Shown here piece after piece: positions 32,893 to 43,500 of a stretch of 64,000 bases of DNA; positions within the stretch are counted from its first letter, which is position 1, and each line of letters opens with the position of its first letter. Where the stretch lies: contig NZ_FYDG01000001.1 in the NCBI RefSeq assembly GCF_900187365.1, positions 496,001-560,000 on the forward strand. Reading direction: 5' to 3'. This stretch comes from Rhodoblastus acidophilus. Its GTDB lineage: Bacteria > Pseudomonadota > Alphaproteobacteria > Rhizobiales > Beijerinckiaceae. A program made the translations under genes and the position numbers. The notes below the pieces were generated by a model. The model was not told the origin of the DNA. It saw only the letters and a program-made list of their open reading frames with translations, and searched no databases.

Positions 32893-33681
32893 CTATGCCT
32901 TCGGCTTCTCTCGCGCCATCTGGAAATGCAACGCCTCGGCGATGAAGGAATAGATCGCGCCGGTCATGGCGTGGATGAAGCCGGGAGCGCCGCACAAAAA
33001 CACCCGGCGGGTCACAAAAATCCGGAAAAAATACAGCGGCGGGTTGAACACCAGCTTCAGAACGCTCGGCTTCTTGCCGGCGGCGATGCGCTGCTCGGCC
33101 TTGAGCCGGGCGTAGAGGATTTCCTTGGGCAGTTGCGCGTCGAGCCGCAACCCGCGCTCATGCCGCAGCAGGCCCGTGTTGGCGTCGCGTATGCCGCCCT
33201 CGACCACCAATCCCTCATGCACCAGCACGGTCGCGTCGAAATGCGCCCGCCCCCGCCGCACCAACCGCAGGATGTGATCGGGCTTGACGGACGGCGGCGG
33301 CGGCTCGGTCTCGCCATAGAGCGTCAGCACGCGCGGCAACCGCCAGCCGCCGACCTCCTCCGGGGCCGCCAGCAGCCGCGGGAGATCTGCGCGTAAAACG
33401 TCGTCGAGCCATTCGTCGGCGTCGATGCTGAGAATCCAGGCTTCGCGCGCCTGCTCCAGCGCAAACTGTTTCTGTTTGGCGTAACCGGGCCAGTCGCGCC
33501 GGTGCAATTCAATCGGCCAGCCGCGTGCGGAAAAATCCTCGACAATGGCCAGGGTGCGGTCGGTCGAACCGGAATCGACCACGACAATTTGCGCGCAATC
33601 GGCCAAGCTGGCGAGACAGGCGCCGATGCACGCCTCCTCGTTCTTGCAGATCACGGTGGCGGCGACGGGGAGGCGGGACAT
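32893..33681 (-). CDS. WaaE/KdtX-like glycosyltransferase, family 2
   Basis: A 262 aa cytosolic, membrane-associated GT2 enzyme probably acting on lipopolysaccharide core. The nucleotide-sugar fold begins at once (VAATVICKNEEACIGACLASL), with VVDSGSTDRT and the DxD-type SIDADEWL. It is followed by the WaaE-like middle part (HFDATVLVHEGLVVEGG, LPKEILYARLKAEQRIAAGKKPS) and a C-terminal amphipathic segment rich in aromatic residues. WaaE-type enzymes add glucose to the inner-core heptose in enterobacteria, and the acceptor here is unknown. It is last gene of a three-gene minus-strand unit, two bases after the DUF707 gene. Confidence 0.85.
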   Translation of the reverse strand: MSRLPVAATVICKNEEACIGACLASLADCAQIVVVDSGSTDRTLAIVEDFSARGWPIELHRRDWPGYAKQKQFALEQAREAWILSIDADEWLDDVLRADLPRLLAAPEEVGGWRLPRVLTLYGETEPPPPSVKPDHILRLVRRGRAHFDATVLVHEGLVVEGGIRDANTGLLRHERGLRLDAQLPKEILYARLKAEQRIAAGKKPSVLKLVFNPPLYFFRIFVTRRVFLCGAPGFIHAMTGAIYSFIAEALHFQMAREKPKA

Positions 33682-33683
33682 GG

Positions 33684-34589
33684 CTACTCTTGTGCGGCGG
33701 GTTCGGCGATCCGGCGCAAAGGAGTCAATTGCGGACGGCGAGTCAACTGCCGCCGCAGGATGGTCATGATGTTGCGCAGCGGCGGTTCCTGCATGCCAAG
33801 CTTGCGATAGACCTTGGCATAGGCCAGCGCCATGCGCAGCGCCAGCGCGCCGCGCCCTTCGATGCGGCGGCCGCTGGCGTCGATGGCGGCATAGAACAGC
33901 GGGCGATGACGCCCTGTCACCCCGAACCGCGCGCGCAAAACCGCCTCCTCATCCTCGGCGACCACGCCTTGCTTGGCCATATGGCCGCGCAAAACCCGGC
34001 CAATCGGGCGGGTGTGGCGGACGGGGATGCTGTCGAGAATGGCGGCGCGGCGGCGCGGGTCTTCCGACAGCCGGCACCAGACGTAATCGAGGCCGAACCC
34101 GCTCATCGTATGAGCGAATTCCGGAAGGATTTTCTCGAGCACGTCGCGGCGCAGGCAGGGCGCCATGATCTCGACGAAATTGACGTAGCGCAGCCCGAAG
34201 CCCGGGCAAGCCAGCACGGAAAAATGCGAGAAATAGCTGTCCCAGCTCAACGCGGGCTGCGCCACGTCGAGGTCATGGCGGCGCATGGCCGCGAAGATCG
34301 CCTCGATGTCGGCGGCGGTCATGTCGAGGTCGTCGTCGGGCAGCAGGATGTAATCGTAGCCGTCGAGCAGGCCGGGTTCGCTCAGGATGGCGTGAAGTCC
34401 GTCCCACTTGCCGCCCGGGCGCAGGACCACGCGCACGTCGGGACCATGGTCGAACGCGGCGGCCGCGTCATAGCGGCTGACGATCAGATCGAAGCTGCGC
34501 GGCGTGGCGCCGGCGAGCCAGCGCGGATGCAGGGAGTTCTTCCCCGCGCGCACCACGACGAGGTTCTTGCGGCCTGAAACCACCGACAT
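33684..34589 (-). CDS. DUF707-family putative glycosyltransferase
   Basis: A 301 aa protein of the DUF707 type. It shows a GT-A-like pattern: an N-terminal RKNLVVVRAGKNSLHPRWL, FDLIVSRYD, then DYILLPDDDLDMTAADIEAIF, whose DDD looks like the metal/nucleotide-sugar motif. GFGLDYVWCRL and the VRHTRPIG motif follow in the second half. No membrane helix. It sits between two LPS-type glycosyltransferases, overlapping the GT25 gene by one base pair of an ATGA junction, so a role in surface glycan synthesis is likely. The actual reaction is unknown. Confidence 0.75.
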   Translation of the reverse strand: MSVVSGRKNLVVVRAGKNSLHPRWLAGATPRSFDLIVSRYDAAAAFDHGPDVRVVLRPGGKWDGLHAILSEPGLLDGYDYILLPDDDLDMTAADIEAIFAAMRRHDLDVAQPALSWDSYFSHFSVLACPGFGLRYVNFVEIMAPCLRRDVLEKILPEFAHTMSGFGLDYVWCRLSEDPRRRAAILDSIPVRHTRPIGRVLRGHMAKQGVVAEDEEAVLRARFGVTGRHRPLFYAAIDASGRRIEGRGALALRMALAYAKVYRKLGMQEPPLRNIMTILRRQLTRRPQLTPLRRIAEPAAQE

Positions 34590-35383
34590 CAGCCGTGGCC
34601 CGTCAATTGCTCGCGAAGCCGGCGGACCGCGCGGCGATTGTCGGCGCGCGCGTGAAACAATTGCAGATTATAGTCGAGCTGGTACCGGAGATTGGCCATG
34701 AACCGGCTCATCGCGCCTGCATTCGCCTGGGCCGCCGCCGCAATCCGCGACGGGCCGATGCAGCTGCGCGCGCCGAGCGCGCCGACGCGCAAAGGCGGCG
34801 GATCGACCACCAGCACCGGCAGGCCGAACTCCCACCAATGCTTGATGTCCATGTCGAGCGGGCGGCTGAACGGCAGCGCGTTGGCAAGCAGCATTTCCGC
34901 CGCGGTGCGGTCGAGCGCGTAGCCGAGGGTCAAACCCGGGACCCGATTCGGGGCCACCAGCCGCCGCTCGTCGCCGAGCGACGCCACCGTGACGCCCATC
35001 ACCGGCTTGCGGGAGAACAGCTTGATCAACGCGCCCGCCGGGGGCGCAGACTGGATCTGGTCCAGCACCTGCCGGAAGGTCGCGTCCGCCTCGAAATCGT
35101 CTTCCAGAATGACCGCGCCCTCGAGATTTTGCTCGACGATGCGCGTCCAAAGCGCATGATGGCTAAGGTAGCAGCCGATTTCTGGAAGCGAAAGCGGACG
35201 CTTGTAGTTGCGGGCGTTGCGCTGCGAATCATAGGCGGCGGTCACTGCGGCCTCGCCGAGACAGGTCCCGTCGATCGCGTCGAAAAACGCGAAGGGCATG
35301 CCGAGCGAGTAGAGCGCGCGCGAGCATTCCGCGCGGCGTTGCGTCGCACGTTGCAGCGAAATGACGTAAACTGGCCAAGCCAA
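34589..35383 (-). CDS. Glycosyltransferase family 25 (LPS-type)
   Basis: A GT25 enzyme of about 264 aa, first gene of the minus-strand glycan unit. The N-terminal signature PVYVISLQRATQRRAECS and the EDD metal motif (GAVILEDDFEADATF) are clear, with PLSLPEIGCYLSHHALW between them as is typical. There is no ATG near the start. The TTG at 35383 is chosen because TTGGAG lies seven bases upstream and the family N-terminus follows directly; a TTG at 35446 would add 21 unconserved residues. It overlaps the DUF707 gene by ATGA. It may add galactose or a related sugar to lipooligosaccharide. Confidence 0.82.
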   Translation of the reverse strand: MAWPVYVISLQRATQRRAECSRALYSLGMPFAFFDAIDGTCLGEAAVTAAYDSQRNARNYKRPLSLPEIGCYLSHHALWTRIVEQNLEGAVILEDDFEADATFRQVLDQIQSAPPAGALIKLFSRKPVMGVTVASLGDERRLVAPNRVPGLTLGYALDRTAAEMLLANALPFSRPLDMDIKHWWEFGLPVLVVDPPPLRVGALGARSCIGPSRIAAAAQANAGAMSRFMANLRYQLDYNLQLFHARADNRRAVRRLREQLTGHG

Positions 35384-35660
35384 AACGTTACTCCAAACGC
35401 CGTTTGCCGTGAAACCTGGCCCAAGATTTCGTTTTTTTGTGGACAAGCTCAGGCGCGACGCCGTTCATACACCAGAATGGAAACGCGCGCCATCCGAACG
35501 AAGGCGAACGTAAACTCCGAGCGCCTCTCGGTTCGACAGGCCCCGTAATCTGGTTTGACTTTACGCCAGCTTTGGTGTCGAAAAGGTTGATTGTCAAGCT
35601 TTAGTCGATGCCCGTGACAGAACGGAGCCCCGGGGCTAAAACCATTGGAATTATAGGGGC

Positions 35661-36401
35661 GTGCTCTTGTCGGACTGCAAGGCGTTCATTCTGCATCTCG
35701 AACGGGCGCGCCAGAGGCGGCCGCAGGCGGAGGCGTTATGCGCCGGCCTGCCGATGCCGGCCGAGATCCTGCCGGCGGTGGACGGCTCGGCGCTGAACGA
35801 GTCCGAGATCGCTAGAGTCTACGCGCGCCAGCTTCATGCGCCGCGCTTTTATTTCGATCTCAACCGCGCCGAGATCGGCGCGTTCCTGTCGCATCGCTCG
35901 GCTTGGCGGCGCATTGTCGAAGACGGGCTCGACTATGCCGTCGTGTTCGAGGACGACGCCGGAATCGAGCCGATGCTGTTCGCGCGCACTTGCGCCTTCG
36001 CCAAGGCCTCCCGCGCGCAATGGGACTATGTGCTGGCGCCGGCGATGAAGCGGCCCTGGCCCGCGCCGAATCAACGCGTGTCGTTGCATCATCCGAGCGC
36101 GCCGCCGCTGCGGGCGCTGGCGCAATTCGTCTCCAACGCCGCCGCGCGCCGCCTGCTCGCCGTCACCGACCGCTTCGACCGGCCGATCGACACGTTTTTG
36201 CAGATGAGCTGGGTGACCGGCGTGGAACTGCTCACATTCACGCCGTCCGGCGTTTACGAGAATTCCGGCGCGCTGGGCGGCTCGACGATTCAGCGCCCCA
36301 GCAAAACCAAGCAGGAAAAGCTCTGGCGCGAACTGTCGCGTCCGCTCTACCGCGCGCAGGTTCGGCTTTACCACACGTTCGCGTCGCGCCCGCGCCTGTG
36401 A
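35661..36401 (+). CDS. Second glycosyltransferase family 25 protein, divergent
   Basis: A 246 aa GT25-type protein transcribed divergently from the other GT25 gene. It has KAFILHLERARQRRPQAEAL at the N-terminus, FDLNRAEIGAFLSHRSAWRRIV in the middle and the EDD motif in DYAVVFEDDAGIEP. The two GT25 proteins are only distantly alike apart from these motifs, so they are not a recent duplication. Start: GTG at 35661 after AGGGG, with a TTG two codons later also possible. It ends 10 bases before the convergent acyltransferase gene. Confidence 0.8.
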   Translation: MLLSDCKAFILHLERARQRRPQAEALCAGLPMPAEILPAVDGSALNESEIARVYARQLHAPRFYFDLNRAEIGAFLSHRSAWRRIVEDGLDYAVVFEDDAGIEPMLFARTCAFAKASRAQWDYVLAPAMKRPWPAPNQRVSLHHPSAPPLRALAQFVSNAAARRLLAVTDRFDRPIDTFLQMSWVTGVELLTFTPSGVYENSGALGGSTIQRPSKTKQEKLWRELSRPLYRAQVRLYHTFASRPRL

Positions 36402-36411
36402 GGCGGGCGAC

Positions 36412-37287
36412 TCACTTCCAGCGGTCGTGAGTCCACATCCATTGTTCCGGATGTTGCCGGATCGCGCCCTCCAGCTCCGCCTGCATGGCGGCGGTGGCGG
36501 CGAAAATGTCGGCGTTGCGGTCGGCGGTGTGCGGCACCTCGATCGCCTTGGCGCGCACCCGGAACCGCACGCCCGGCAGCCGTTCGCCGGTGATCAGCAG
36601 CAGCGGAATGCCGCATTGCCGCGCCACCATGGCGGGAAACGGCGTGGTCTGCGCGGGACGGCCGAAAAACGGCGTCTGCAGGCCCATATGCACCTGCTGA
36701 TCGACCAGAAAGGCGATGCTGCCGTTCTGGCGAGCGTAGCGGATCATCGCCACCGGCGTTTCCGGGTCGCGCTTCGCCATCAGGCCGCCCGGATAATATT
36801 TCATGCGCCGCGCCATCACGTCGGCGTTGACCAGCGGATTGCTCATCGGGTGATAGACGCCGAGCGGCTTGAAGCCGAAAGTGGTGAGCACGGCGCTGCC
36901 GCCCTCCCAATTGGCCTGGTGCGCGCCGCACAGCACCGCGCCCTTGCCCGCCGCGACGACCTCGCGCAGCAACTCCGGCGTCTCGACCTCGACCCGATCG
37001 CGGGCGATCTCGTCGAGATGGAAGAATTCCCCAAGCACATAGCCGAGATTGCGCCAGACTTCGATGGCGAGCCGCTCGGCCGCGGCGTCGTCCAGCTCCG
37101 GCATGGCCGACTTCAGGTTGCGCAACAGCCGGGGATGGCGTTTCTTCGATTTCGGCCCCATCAGCGCCACGATGGCGCCGCCCAGCCGCGAAGCCAGCTC
37201 GACCGGCAGCGCCCCGAAGAACAACGCCATCACGCGAAAGCCGGCAAATTCGAAGAAATAGCGAATCTGACGCGCTCTTGTGGCCAT
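36412..37287 (-). CDS. LpxL/HtrB-family lipid A acyltransferase
   Basis: A 291 aa inner-membrane acyltransferase of the lysophospholipid acyltransferase superfamily, which adds secondary acyl chains to lipid A precursors. It shows an N-terminal hydrophobic anchor (FEFAGFRVMALFFGALP), the catalytic HX4E motif in CGAHQANWEGG, and FLVDQQVHMGLQTPFFGRPAQTTPFPA, the second conserved block. The C-terminal EQWMWTHDRWK is the usual LpxL ending. AAGGAGGG lies about ten bases before the ATG. It neighbours the glycosyltransferases, consistent with an LPS-assembly cluster. Confidence 0.9.
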   Translation of the reverse strand: MATRARQIRYFFEFAGFRVMALFFGALPVELASRLGGAIVALMGPKSKKRHPRLLRNLKSAMPELDDAAAERLAIEVWRNLGYVLGEFFHLDEIARDRVEVETPELLREVVAAGKGAVLCGAHQANWEGGSAVLTTFGFKPLGVYHPMSNPLVNADVMARRMKYYPGGLMAKRDPETPVAMIRYARQNGSIAFLVDQQVHMGLQTPFFGRPAQTTPFPAMVARQCGIPLLLITGERLPGVRFRVRAKAIEVPHTADRNADIFAATAAMQAELEGAIRQHPEQWMWTHDRWK

Positions 37288-37562
37288 GGCGCCAAGCCCT
37301 CCTTGTCCGATCGACGGAAACGCCGACAGGAGACGTCCCGGGCGAGTGCGAACCGGCTCTAGTCCATCGGCTCGCCCGACGTCAAGCCGCCGCGCCCACG
37401 GGTTGCAAACTGGATTTTTGTTAATTTTCCGTTCATGTGAGACTTAGAATAAGGTGTTATGAATCGCGCCGTGACGAGCGCTTCCGGCGCGGATTCGCTT
37501 TTGGGCACGCCTCGGGCTAGGAACATTCATGGTCCGCGCCGACGGACGGAAGGGGAATTCGC

Positions 37563-39092
37563 ATGGCCGCGCGCGCGCCAAACGACGAGACCGGCCGAAC
37601 CGACCAAATGGCCAAGAGCGCGCGCCGCGCGGCGCGCAGCCTCGCGGCATTGGCGGTTGTGACGGGTCTGTCGGCCTGCACGGTCGGGCCGGACTACCAG
37701 CGGCCGGAAGCGCCGATCTCGACGCAGTTCAAGGAACTGAAGGGCTGGAAACAGGCCCAACCGCGCGACGGCATGGAAAAGGGGCGCTGGTGGGCGATTT
37801 TCCGCGATTCCCAGCTGGACGCCCTCGCCTCGCAAGTTGAAGTCACCAACCAGAATGTCGCGGCCGAACTCGCCGCCTACGAGCAGACCAAGGCGCTGGT
37901 GCGCGAATCGCAGGCGAGCCTGTTTCCCGGCGTGTCCGCGACCTGGAGCGGCCAGCGCAGCGGCGAGGGCAAGGCCCTCACCGGCGTCGGGCGGACCGTG
38001 GCCTCCGGCGTGTCCTATCCGCAGGGGACCGTCAGCTGGACGCTCGACGTCTGGGGCAAGGTGCGCCGCCAGATCGAAAGCAACGAGGCCACGGCCCAGG
38101 CCGATCTCGCCTTGCTGGAAAACGCCAAGCTCTCGGCCCAGGCGCAGCTCGCCATCGCCTATTTCAACCTGCGCACCCAGGACATGCTGCGCGCGCTGCT
38201 GTCGCGCACCATCGCGGCCTATCAGGAAACGCTGCGCATCACCCGCAACCAGTACAACAGCGGGACCGTGTCGCAGGCCGACCTGATCACCGCCGAAACC
38301 CAGGTGCTGACCACGCAGGCGCAATTCGAGGCCGCCGCCATCACGCGCGCCCAATATGAGCACGCGATCGCCGCGCTGATCGGCCGCCCGCCCGCCGATC
38401 TCACCATCAAGGCCGGCGCGCTGCCGCATACGCCGCCTGCGGCTCCGGCCGCCCTGCCCTCCACCCTGCTCGAACGCCGCCCGGACGTCGCCAGCGCCGA
38501 GCGAACCATGCAGGCGCAGAATGCGTTGGTAGGCGTGGCCATCGCAGCTTATTATCCGCAAATCACCTTCAGCGCCTCCGGCGGCTTCCAGGGCGCCAAC
38601 GTCTTCCCGCTCACCGCCGCCCATCTGATCTGGTCGATCGGCGGCCAAGCGACCGATCCGCTGTTCGACGGCGGGTTGCGCGCGGCCCAGACCGACGCCG
38701 CCCAGGCGGCGTACCGGCAGGCGGTGGCCAATTACCGCCAGACCGTGCTGACCGCCTTCCAGGAGGTCGAGGATCAGCTCTCCGCGCTGCGCCTGCTGGC
38801 GCGCGAGCTGAAGATTCAGGAACAGGCGCGCGACCGCGCCGCCGAGGCGGTCAAAGTCTATCTGAATCAATACCGCGCCGGCACCGTGGCCTTCACCACG
38901 GTGGTGGTGGCGCAGGCGACCCTGCTCGCCGACGAGGAAGCGGTGTTGAGCACGCGGCAAGCTTTGTTCAACGCCACCGTGTATCTCATTCAATATCTCG
39001 GCGGCGGGTTCGACGCCTCCGAGCTTCTCGCGGAGCAGCCGCCGCCGCTCACCGAGGCGGTCGCCCGATCGCTTCCGGTTCCGCCGCAATAG
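37563..39092 (+). CDS. Outer-membrane efflux lipoprotein (OprM/NodT family)
   Basis: Outer-membrane channel of a tripartite RND pump, 509 aa. The N-terminus has a basic region, a hydrophobic core and the lipobox LSAC with the acylated cysteine at residue 39, then the typical CTVGPDYQRPEAP. Two outer-membrane-efflux repeats follow, each with long helices (e.g. SWTLDVWGKVRRQIESNEA; QAAYRQAVANYRQTVLTAFQEVEDQLSAL in pieces) and the LLERRPDVASAER motif. The ATG at 37563 is preferred for AGGGG seven bases upstream. It is first gene of a same-strand set with an adaptor and two RND pumps. Confidence 0.92.
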   Translation: MAARAPNDETGRTDQMAKSARRAARSLAALAVVTGLSACTVGPDYQRPEAPISTQFKELKGWKQAQPRDGMEKGRWWAIFRDSQLDALASQVEVTNQNVAAELAAYEQTKALVRESQASLFPGVSATWSGQRSGEGKALTGVGRTVASGVSYPQGTVSWTLDVWGKVRRQIESNEATAQADLALLENAKLSAQAQLAIAYFNLRTQDMLRALLSRTIAAYQETLRITRNQYNSGTVSQADLITAETQVLTTQAQFEAAAITRAQYEHAIAALIGRPPADLTIKAGALPHTPPAAPAALPSTLLERRPDVASAERTMQAQNALVGVAIAAYYPQITFSASGGFQGANVFPLTAAHLIWSIGGQATDPLFDGGLRAAQTDAAQAAYRQAVANYRQTVLTAFQEVEDQLSALRLLARELKIQEQARDRAAEAVKVYLNQYRAGTVAFTTVVVAQATLLADEEAVLSTRQALFNATVYLIQYLGGGFDASELLAEQPPPLTEAVARSLPVPPQ

Positions 39093-39136
39093 CGCGCCCG
39101 GCCCGGTGATGCGGCTGGCGAAACGGGATTGACCAT

Positions 39137-40522
39137 ATGACGACCGAAGGTTTCGACGAAAAGCTCGCGGCCGAGCGCAAGGCTCAACCGGACGCCCGCG
39201 TCGGCGCGCCCGCGAAGGCGCCGCCCGTCGTCCGCAAGGGCGGCCGGCTTCGCGTGATTCTGGTCGGGCTGGCGCTGCTGGCGGCGCTGGTCTTCGGCCT
39301 GCGCGCCTGGCTGGGATCCCACGCCAACCCGCCCGCCCCCGCGCCCGGCGCGACCTCGCAGAAAGCCGAGCGCGGCGTCGCGCCGGCCGTCGGCGTCGCG
39401 GCGGTCGGCCGGCGCGACGTCCATGTCACGCTCAACGCGCTCGGCACGGCGACGCCGCTCGCCACCGTCACCGTAGTCAGCCAGATTTCCGGCGTGCTGC
39501 AGGATGTGGGGTTCGTCGAGGGCCAGAAGGTGAAGAAGGGCGACTTCCTCGCCCAGATCGACGACCGGCCCTATCGCGCGCAAAAAGCGCAATACGAGGG
39601 TCAGCTCGCCCATGATCAGGGCCTGCTCGCCCAGGCGCGCAGCGACGAGGAGCGCTATCAACGCTTGCTCAAGCAGAATTCCATCGCCAGCCAGACCGCC
39701 GAGAATCAGAAATTCGTCGTGAAGCAATATGAGGGCACGGTGGCGGCCGACCAGGCGCTGATCGACGCCCAGGCGCTGAACATCGCCTATTGCCGCATCG
39801 TGTCGCCGGTGGAGGGCCGCGTCGGCCTGCGCCAGATCGACCCCGGCAATTATGTCACGGCGGGCGGCTCGACCTCGTCGAGCACCGGCCTCGTAGTGGT
39901 GACGCAGATGCAGCCGATGTCGGTGCTCTATTCGATTCCCGAGGATTCGCTGCGGCGGGTCGCGCCGCAATTGCGGGCGGGACAGGCGCTCTCGACCGAG
40001 GTTTACGATCGCTCCAACACCAAACTGCTGGCGAAAGGCGAGACCCGCGCCATCGACAATCAGGTCGACGCCACCACCGGCATGGTCAAGCTGCGCGGCA
40101 TTTTCGACAATGCCGACGAAGGCCTGTTCGCCAATCAGTTCGTCAACGTCCGGCTGCTCGCCAGCACGATTCCCCAGGCGCTCACGGCGCCGATTTCCGG
40201 CATCCAGCACGGCGCTCCCGGCGATTACGCCTGGGTGGTGTCACCGGAGGGGACCGTATCGGTCCACGTCGTCAAGCTGGGGCAGATGGACGGCGACATG
40301 GCGCAAATCCTGAGCGGCCTCAACGAGGGCGACCGCATCGTGGTGGACGGCGCCGACCGCCTGCGCGAGGGCGGGCAGGTGCGCGTGGTCTCGGGCGATG
40401 GCGCGCCGGCCCCGGATGCGGCGCCAAACGCGGCGCCCGGCGCGCCGACCGGCGCGCCCCATGGCAAACGCGAGCGCAAAGTGCAGGACGGCGCCGCGAC
40501 GCCGCCCGCCAAAAGCCAGTAA
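39137..40522 (+). CDS. RND efflux periplasmic adaptor subunit (MdtA-like)
   Basis: Membrane-fusion protein linking the RND pumps to the outer-membrane channel, 461 aa. A cytosolic N-terminus and one anchor helix (around residues 36-58) are followed by the lipoyl-like half (VSQISGVLQDVGFVEGQKVKKGDFLAQIDDRPY), an alpha-hairpin (residues ~150-200), the second lipoyl half (IVSPVEGRVGLRQIDPGNYV) and beta-barrel domains. The C-terminal ~35 residues are Ala/Pro-rich and poorly conserved. Layout and order (adaptor then two pumps) resemble MdtABC. It starts 44 bases after the channel gene and ends 9 bases before the first pump. Confidence 0.92.
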   Translation: MTTEGFDEKLAAERKAQPDARVGAPAKAPPVVRKGGRLRVILVGLALLAALVFGLRAWLGSHANPPAPAPGATSQKAERGVAPAVGVAAVGRRDVHVTLNALGTATPLATVTVVSQISGVLQDVGFVEGQKVKKGDFLAQIDDRPYRAQKAQYEGQLAHDQGLLAQARSDEERYQRLLKQNSIASQTAENQKFVVKQYEGTVAADQALIDAQALNIAYCRIVSPVEGRVGLRQIDPGNYVTAGGSTSSSTGLVVVTQMQPMSVLYSIPEDSLRRVAPQLRAGQALSTEVYDRSNTKLLAKGETRAIDNQVDATTGMVKLRGIFDNADEGLFANQFVNVRLLASTIPQALTAPISGIQHGAPGDYAWVVSPEGTVSVHVVKLGQMDGDMAQILSGLNEGDRIVVDGADRLREGGQVRVVSGDGAPAPDAAPNAAPGAPTGAPHGKRERKVQDGAATPPAKSQ

Positions 40523-40531
40523 GGGAAGCGG

Positions 40532-43500
40532 ATGAACGTCTCCGAGCCCTTCATCCGGCGGCCGGTGGCGACCACGCTGCTGATGATCGCCATCATTCTG
40601 GCGGGCCTCTCGGCCTTTCGCTTCCTGCCGCTGTCCACCCTGCCCGCGGTCGATTATCCGACCATCCAGGTCCAGACCTTTTATCCCGGCGCCAGCCCGG
40701 AGGTGATGACCTCGGCGGTGACGGCGCCGCTGGAGCGGCAATTGGGCCAGATGCCCGGCCTCGCCGAAATGACCTCGGCCAGTTCGGCCGGCGCCTCGAT
40801 CATCACCCTGCAATTCGGGCTTTCCCTTTCGCTGGACGTGGCCGAGCAGGAGGTGCAGGCGGCCATCAACGCGGCCAACAGCCTGCTGCCGTCCGACCTG
40901 CCGGCGCCGCCGATCTACGCCAAAGTCAACCCGGCCGACGCGCCGGTGCTGACGCTGGCGGTCACCTCGAAAAACCTGCCGCTGACCCAGTTGCGCGACA
41001 TCAGCGAGACGCGGCTGGCGCAGAAGATTTCGCAGCAGTCCGGCGTCGGGCTCGTCAGCATCGCCGGGGGACAGCGCCCCGCCGTGCGGGTCAAACTCAA
41101 TCCGGCGGCGCTGGCGTCCTACGGGATCGCCGTCGACGACATCAGGACCATACTCGCCAACGCCAACGTCAACACGCCCAAGGGCAGTTTCGACGGGCCG
41201 ACGCAAAGCTCGACGATCATGGCCAACGACCAGATCTCCGACGCCGCGCAATATGCCGAAGTGGTGGTGGCCTATCGCAATGGCGGCCCGGTGCGCGTCA
41301 AGGACATCGCCACCGTGGTCAACGCGCCGGAAAACACCCGGCTGGCGGCCTGGGCGGACCGGACGCCGGCCATCCTGCTTAACGTCCAGCGCCAGCCCGG
41401 CGCCAATGTCATCGCCACCGTCGATTCGGTGCGGCAATTGCTGCCGAAACTGCTGGCCGACCTGCCGGCGGGCATGGACGTGGCCGTGCTCACCGACCGC
41501 ACCGCCACCATTCGCGCTTCGGTGACGGATGTGGAGTTCGAACTGGCGCTGTCGGTGGCGCTGGTGGTCGCCGTCATCTTCCTGTTCCTGCGCACGCTGC
41601 CGGCGACGCTGATTCCGTCGCTGTCGGTGCCGCTGTCGCTGATCGGCACGTTCGGGATCATGTATCTGCTGGGCTTCAGCCTCGACAATCTGTCGCTGAT
41701 GGCGCTGACTATCTCGACCGGCTTCGTGGTCGACGACGCCATCGTGATGATCGAGAACATCGCCCGCTACGTGGAAAAAGGCGACAATCCGACCGAAGCG
41801 GCGCTGAAGGGGTCGGCGCAGATCGGCTTCACCATCATTTCGCTGACGGTTTCGCTGATCGCCGTGCTGATCCCGCTGCTGTTCATGCAGGAGGTGGTGG
41901 GCCGGCTGTTCCACGAATTCGCGCTCACGCTGACGGTCACCATCGTGATCTCCGCCATCGTGTCGCTGACGCTGGTGCCGATGCTGTGCGCCCGGCTGAT
42001 CCGGCACAAGCCCGACGCCGAGCGCAGCCGCTTCGACCTTGCGGCCGAAAGGGTCATCGACAAGATGATCGCCGGCTACGCGCGGTTGCTGGACGTGGTG
42101 CTGCGCCACCAGTTCGTCACGCTGATGGTGGCGATCGCCACGCTGGGCGTCACGGCGATTCTCTATATCGCCATTCCCAAGGGCTTCTTCCCGGCGCAGG
42201 ACACCGGCGTGATCCAGGCCATGTCGGAGGGGCCGCAGGACGTCTCCTTCCCCGAAATGGTCCGGCTGCAGGGCCAATTGGCCGAGATCGTCCTCAAGGA
42301 CAAGGACGTCGTGTCGCTGTCCTCGTTCGTGGGCGTCGACAGCGACAATCTCACGCTCAATTCCGGCCGGTTCCTGATCAATCTCAAACCGCAGGCGGAG
42401 CGCAGCGATACGATCGCGGAGATCATTCGCCGGCTGACCAAGGCCGTCGCCGACCTGCCGGACGCCCGGCTTTACATGCAGCCGGCGCAGGATTTGACCA
42501 TCGACGCCAGCGTCACCCGCGCGCAGTACAAATTCGTGCTCGAGAACGCCAATTCCAAGCTGTTCACCGAATGGGCGCCCAAGCTCACCGAGCGGCTGCG
42601 GCAGGCGCCAGAACTGGCCGATGTCGCCAACGATCTGCAACAGGGCGGCGCGGCGCTCGATCTGGTGATCGACCGCGACACCGCCGCGCGCTTCGGCGTC
42701 ACCACAGCCAGCATCGACAATGCGCTTTATGACCTGTTCGGCCAGCGCATCGTTTCGACCGTTTACAGCCAGTCCAACCAATATCGGGTGATTCTCGAAG
42801 GCGACGAGTCCGTGCGCGGCTCGCTGCAGGGGCTCGACAAGGTCTATCTGCCGTCCAACGCCTCATCGACCAACCGGCAGACGCCGCTGTCCGCGCTGGT
42901 GACGCTGAAAAAGCGCAACGGGCCGCTGGTGGTGACGCATTTGGCGCAGTTCCCCGCCACCACCATCTCCTTCAACCTCGCCAAGGGCGTCTCGCTCGGC
43001 GAGGCCGTGGCGGCGGTCGATCGCGCGGCCAAGGAGATCGAACTGCCCGACTCCTTCCTGGTGGCGTGGCAGGGCGCGGCCAGCGCCTTCAAATCGAACC
43101 TGACCAACCAGTTGCTGTTGATCGCGGCGGCGATCGCCACCATGTATATCGTTCTTGGCGTGCTCTATGAGAGCTTCGTGCATCCGGTGACGATCCTGTC
43201 GACCCTGCCCACGGCGAGCGTCGGCGCGCTTGGGATCCTGCTGCTGTTCGGCTACGATCTCGACATTATCGCGGTGATCGGCATCATCCTGCTGATCGGC
43301 ATCGTGAAAAAGAACGCGATCATGATGATCGACTTCGCGCTTGAGGCCGAACGCGAGGAAGGCCTGCCGCCGATTCAGGCGATCCGGCAGGCGTGTTTGC
43401 TGCGCTTCCGCCCGATCCTGATGACCACGCTGGCCGCGATTCTTGGCGCGCTGCCGCTGATGCTGGGAACCGGCGTCGGCCACGAATTGCGCCAGCCGCT

